A stretch of DNA of 7,619 nucleotides. It comes from Shewanella sp. Lineage in GTDB: Bacteria > Pseudomonadota > Gammaproteobacteria > Enterobacterales > Shewanellaceae. The stretch covers positions 1 through 7,619 of the forward strand of contig SDWK01000656.1 of NCBI GenBank assembly GCA_004195335.1, written 5' to 3'. Positions 5,425 to 7,619 of the stretch are shown one piece after another. The stretch's first letter is position 1. Every line of letters starts with the position of its first letter. The notes beneath the pieces were generated by a model. The model made no database searches, was not told the DNA's origin, and saw only the letters and a list, made by a program, of their open reading frames with translations. A program made the position numbers and the translations under genes.

Positions 5425-6894
5425 ATGCAAGATATCAGAGATTTAACCGCCGTATTAAGATCGAATACTCCGATTGTGGTTATCGAAACCTATGAAGAGT
5501 ATCGGGTCGTCGAATTGCTTAAAAAAGTATCCTCCATTCTCTATCAACCTTTGTTTACCTGGAGCATTACTCAGGGCCTGACTCGTGTCGATCGGGCTAT
5601 AGGCACTCAAAAATTTAATAGCGAGCCAGCCGATATCTTAGGGCAAATTAAATCCACCGAGCAGCAGGGGATCTATGTTCTATGCGATTTTCACCCTTTT
5701 GTCGAAAATGCACCGAAAAATGTTCGCCTGTTGAAAGAGATCGCGCTGGAGTATGAGTCTTTAAAACATACCATAGTGCTGGTGAGTCATGCCTTCGAGA
5801 TCCCACCGGAAATTAAGCGTTATTGTGCCTATTTTCGTATTTCATTACCCAATACTGCTCAGTTGCAAAACCTTATTTATGAACAAATAGAACAAGTTAA
5901 AAGTGAAGGTATGCAGCTGCTGGTTGATGATTCTGCAGTATCTAAACTCGCCGATAACCTCAGGGGGCTGACTTTTGATGATGCCCGCCGTCTTGCCCAT
6001 AAGGCCATTGTGGATGACGGGGCGATCACGCTCTCAGATGTCGATATGGTGAACCGAGGTAAGTTTGAGCTGCTGGATATGAAAGGGGTGTTGCAGTTTG
6101 AATATGATACCAGTGATTTTTCTCAGGTGGCGGGCCTGCATAATCTGAAGAAGTGGTTAAAACAGAGGGCACCTTCGGCAAAAACACAGACTCTTGAAGA
6201 TCAGCCCAAGGGGATATTACTGCTTGGAGTACAAGGTAGCGGTAAGAGCTTGGCGGCGAAAGCCGTGGCTGGAATGTGGCAAAGACCGCTACTGAGAATG
6301 GATATGTCTGCCCTTTATAATAAGTATATTGGTGAGACCGAGAAGAATCTGCGACATGCGTTAGAGTTGGCAGACCTGATGTCCCCTTGTGTGCTCTGGA
6401 TTGACGAGATAGAGAAAGGTTTAAGCAGCGGTAGTAGTGATGATGGAACCTCGAAACGAATTTTAGGCACGATTTTGACCTGGATGTCCGAGCGCAAATC
6501 AGATGTCTTCATGGTGGCCACCGCAAACGATATATCGGCATTGCCACCAGAGTTGATGCGAAAAGGCCGCATGGATGAGATATTCTTCGTCGATCTTCCT
6601 GATGATGAGATCCGTCAGGCGATATTTCTTATACATGCCAAACGCCGCCAGTTAGATCCGAATCGTTTCGATCTGGCTCAACTGTCGAAGGTGAGTCAGG
6701 GATTCTCCGGAGCCGAGATAGAGCAGGCGATTATCTCTGCCATCTACACGGCAAAGGCATCGGACAGGGAAGTGGAACAGAGTCTGCTCATCGAAGAGTT
6801 AATGAAAACCAGGCCTCTTTCTGTGGTGATGCGAGAGAAGTTACAGGCACTCAGAGATTGGGCATCTGGTCGCACGGTAAACGCTCATCTTTAA
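5425..6894 (+). CDS. Ycf46-like AAA-family ATPase
   Basis: A 489-residue cytosolic ATPase with no signal or membrane segment. The C-terminal AAA module is complete: Walker A GVQGSGKS (268-275), pore-loop-like segment YNKYIGETEKNLR (298-310), Walker B VLWIDEIE (323-330, Asp327/Glu328), sensor 1 ATAN (365-368), candidate arginine fingers Arg379 and Arg382 (MRKGRMDE), and sensor 2 region GFSGAEIE (426-433). Residues 1-230 have the alternating strand-helix pattern of a second AAA fold (TPIVVIETYEEYR, IYVLCDFHPF, HTIVLVSHAFEIP) but no Walker A, so that half is probably inactive. This arrangement fits the Ycf46 family known from plastids and cyanobacteria, where it has been linked to inorganic carbon use, and it is also widespread in bacteria without a settled role. 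The ribosome site is weak (GGAATGGG 5409-5416). The last codons are partly repeated just downstream. Confidence 0.88.
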   Translation: MQDIRDLTAVLRSNTPIVVIETYEEYRVVELLKKVSSILYQPLFTWSITQGLTRVDRAIGTQKFNSEPADILGQIKSTEQQGIYVLCDFHPFVENAPKNVRLLKEIALEYESLKHTIVLVSHAFEIPPEIKRYCAYFRISLPNTAQLQNLIYEQIEQVKSEGMQLLVDDSAVSKLADNLRGLTFDDARRLAHKAIVDDGAITLSDVDMVNRGKFELLDMKGVLQFEYDTSDFSQVAGLHNLKKWLKQRAPSAKTQTLEDQPKGILLLGVQGSGKSLAAKAVAGMWQRPLLRMDMSALYNKYIGETEKNLRHALELADLMSPCVLWIDEIEKGLSSGSSDDGTSKRILGTILTWMSERKSDVFMVATANDISALPPELMRKGRMDEIFFVDLPDDEIRQAIFLIHAKRRQLDPNRFDLAQLSKVSQGFSGAEIEQAIISAIYTAKASDREVEQSLLIEELMKTRPLSVVMREKLQALRDWASGRTVNAHL

Positions 6895-6913
6895 GCACTT
6901 TGAGATTGGTGTT

Positions 6914-6985
6914 ATGCCTGAGAAGCTCCAGACCTTCAGGGATTGGACGTTAACTTCGAGACGCACGGTGAACGCTCACCTCTAG
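6914..6985 (+). pseudogene. Diverged second copy of the ATPase gene 3' end
   Basis: This 24-codon stretch translates MPEKLQTFRDW, a short insert, then SRRTVNAHL and a TAG stop. It lines up with the true end of the ATPase gene (6829-6894), MREKLQALRDWASG then RTVNAHL and TAA. By hand alignment the DNA matches at 49 of 66 positions with one 2-codon insertion, and 16 of 21 amino acids are the same. Seven of the twelve changed codons are synonymous, including the stop. Weaker similarity seems to extend upstream to about 6895, directly after the ATPase stop. There is no good ribosome site, so I read it as the remnant of a second gene copy or displaced allele; a translated 23-residue peptide is less likely. 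Confidence 0.7.
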
Positions 6986-7021
6986 GGTATCAGCTCTATT
7001 AACTTGCTACGGTATCGTTGA

Positions 7022-7558
7022 CTATTTTTGCGGTGGAAACAGGGCTAAGATTTTAGTCACAGTGTTCGCCGTACTTTCGGCTTTTTCTGTCCCGCCCGCA
7101 TCGAAGTTAAACTTGTCTGTGCCTCGCCATATGAGCTTGTTGCTCTGTGTGTCTATCACATCTATCTGTATGGTCTGGATCTTAGCTGTATCACTGCCGA
7201 TAGGGACTCCCACGCTTGTACCTATACTAATGCCACCATTGCTTCCCCATGTTCCTGTTCCAAGCCCTATCGATACGCCGGAGTCTTTGGGTTTGTCTTC
7301 TACCTTAAAGGCGTAAGTGACCTTGAAACAGGGATCATCTTCATCCCTGACAAATCCTTTAGCCGTCAACGCACTGGCGATGGCATTGATGATCCTGGTC
7401 GAGCTGATGGGATCGTTAGTTTGAGTCGGTGAAAGCTCGATAAATGTGCTTAGTTGGTCAAAGTCGTAACCGACATCATAGTCACTCTTTGGTTTAGTGG
7501 CGCAGGCAGACAATAATAAACCCGAGAGGAGTAAAGCGGATAAGGTACTAAGTTTCAT
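7022..7558 (-). CDS. DUF4136 lipoprotein
   Basis: A 178-residue lipoprotein precursor. The N-terminus MKLSTLSALLLSGLLLSAC ends in a clear lipobox with Cys19 as the lipid attachment site; Ala at +2 predicts transfer to the outer membrane, facing the periplasm. The mature part follows the DUF4136 pattern: YDFDQLSTFIEL near the start, then RIINAIASALTAKGF (55-69), a strand CFKVTYAFKVED, a Gly/Ser-rich stretch with repeated GISIG/GVSIG units (about 93-120), IQIDVIDTQSNKLIWRGTDKF, and a C-terminal helix TANTVTKILALFPPQ. The function of the family is unknown. The ribosome site before the ATG is poor (GAGA about 10 nt away). The gene converges on the ATPase gene; in the roughly 130 nt between them I found no convincing terminator. 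Confidence 0.88.
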   Translation of the reverse strand: MKLSTLSALLLSGLLLSACATKPKSDYDVGYDFDQLSTFIELSPTQTNDPISSTRIINAIASALTAKGFVRDEDDPCFKVTYAFKVEDKPKDSGVSIGLGTGTWGSNGGISIGTSVGVPIGSDTAKIQTIQIDVIDTQSNKLIWRGTDKFNFDAGGTEKAESTANTVTKILALFPPQK

Positions 7559-7580
7559 ATTAATTTCTCAGTGTAAGGGA

Positions 7581-7611
7581 GTGATCCATTCAATGTGATA
7601 TTAATGGACAC
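7581..7611. repeat. Inverted repeat upstream of the DUF4136 gene
   Basis: GTG-a-TCCATT (7581-7590) and AATGGACAC (7603-7611) form 9-bp arms with one bulged base and a 12-nt spacer. It lies 23-53 nt upstream of the lipoprotein ATG, within the region where its promoter or leader should be, so it may be an operator or a leader hairpin. The window ends 8 nt further on. Confidence 0.4.
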
Positions 7612-7619
7612 TTTAATCA

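Noticed and set aside
5370..6931. 16-of-18-base direct repeat (ATGsCTGAGAAGCTCCrG) at 5370-5387 and 6914-6931, flanking the ATPase gene as if it were an inserted unit.
   Set aside because: A rough estimate gives close to one such near-match by chance in a window this long, and the similarity stops abruptly on both sides. The left copy is out of frame with the ATPase and is not preceded by gene-like sequence. It does not by itself show insertion.
6986..7021. Possible terminator between the ATPase remnant and the lipoprotein gene (GGTATC twice, ACG-GTAT-CGT followed by a T-run).
   Set aside because: The two GGTATC copies are direct, not inverted, and the only stem is 3 bp, so no stable hairpin is supported.
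7062..7316. Plus-strand open frame of 84 codons opposite the DUF4136 gene.
   Set aside because: Its hydrophobic translation is the complement of the Gly/Ser-rich lipoprotein region. No ribosome site or homology was recognised.

Overview
The window looks like an ordinary chromosomal segment of a marine gammaproteobacterium, most likely Shewanella or a close relative. The reasons are a PurT very close to the enterobacterial enzyme as I remember it, a yiaW-yiaV pair in the E. coli gene order, small periplasmic and outer-membrane proteins of types common in Shewanella, and moderate GC with AT-rich gaps. This placement is by recognition only. I see no rRNA, tRNA, CRISPR array, transposase, integrase or phage gene.

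Layout, left to right. (1) The 3' end of an outer-membrane beta-barrel protein gene (1-198) is followed 22 nt later by a complete D-2-hydroxyacid dehydrogenase gene (221-1192, +). (2) purT (1264-2439, -), the formate-dependent GAR transformylase of purine synthesis, converges on the dehydrogenase. A hairpin with its U-tract on the purT side lies between them. (3) A 313-nt divergent spacer (2440-2752) holds a likely extended -10 promoter for purT, a small dyad next to its predicted start point, and a weak CRP-like site. (4) yiaW (2753-3160, GTG start) and yiaV (3162-4298) form a tight two-gene operon. It encodes a small DUF3302 inner-membrane protein and an HlyD-type membrane-fusion protein. 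The operon ends at a strong, probably bidirectional terminator. (5) A secreted Sel1-repeat protein (4395-5207, -) converges on yiaV and has a good sigma-70-type promoter. (6) A 217-nt divergent spacer carries an 8-bp perfect hairpin followed by a T-run. (7) A Ycf46-like AAA ATPase (5425-6894, +) follows. Immediately downstream is a diverged second copy of its last ~22 codons. (8) A DUF4136 lipoprotein gene (7022-7558, -) closes the window.

Apart from yiaW-yiaV, and possibly the first two genes, these are separate transcription units, so no multi-gene system is evident. I did not find a convincing new defence, secretion or biosynthetic system. The observation most worth following is the duplicated 3' end of the ATPase gene: the C-terminal peptide is largely preserved while the DNA has diverged. 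It could be a scar of allele replacement or of a collapsed tandem duplication. The orphan hairpin upstream of the same gene and the uncharacterised four-cysteine Sel1 protein come next.
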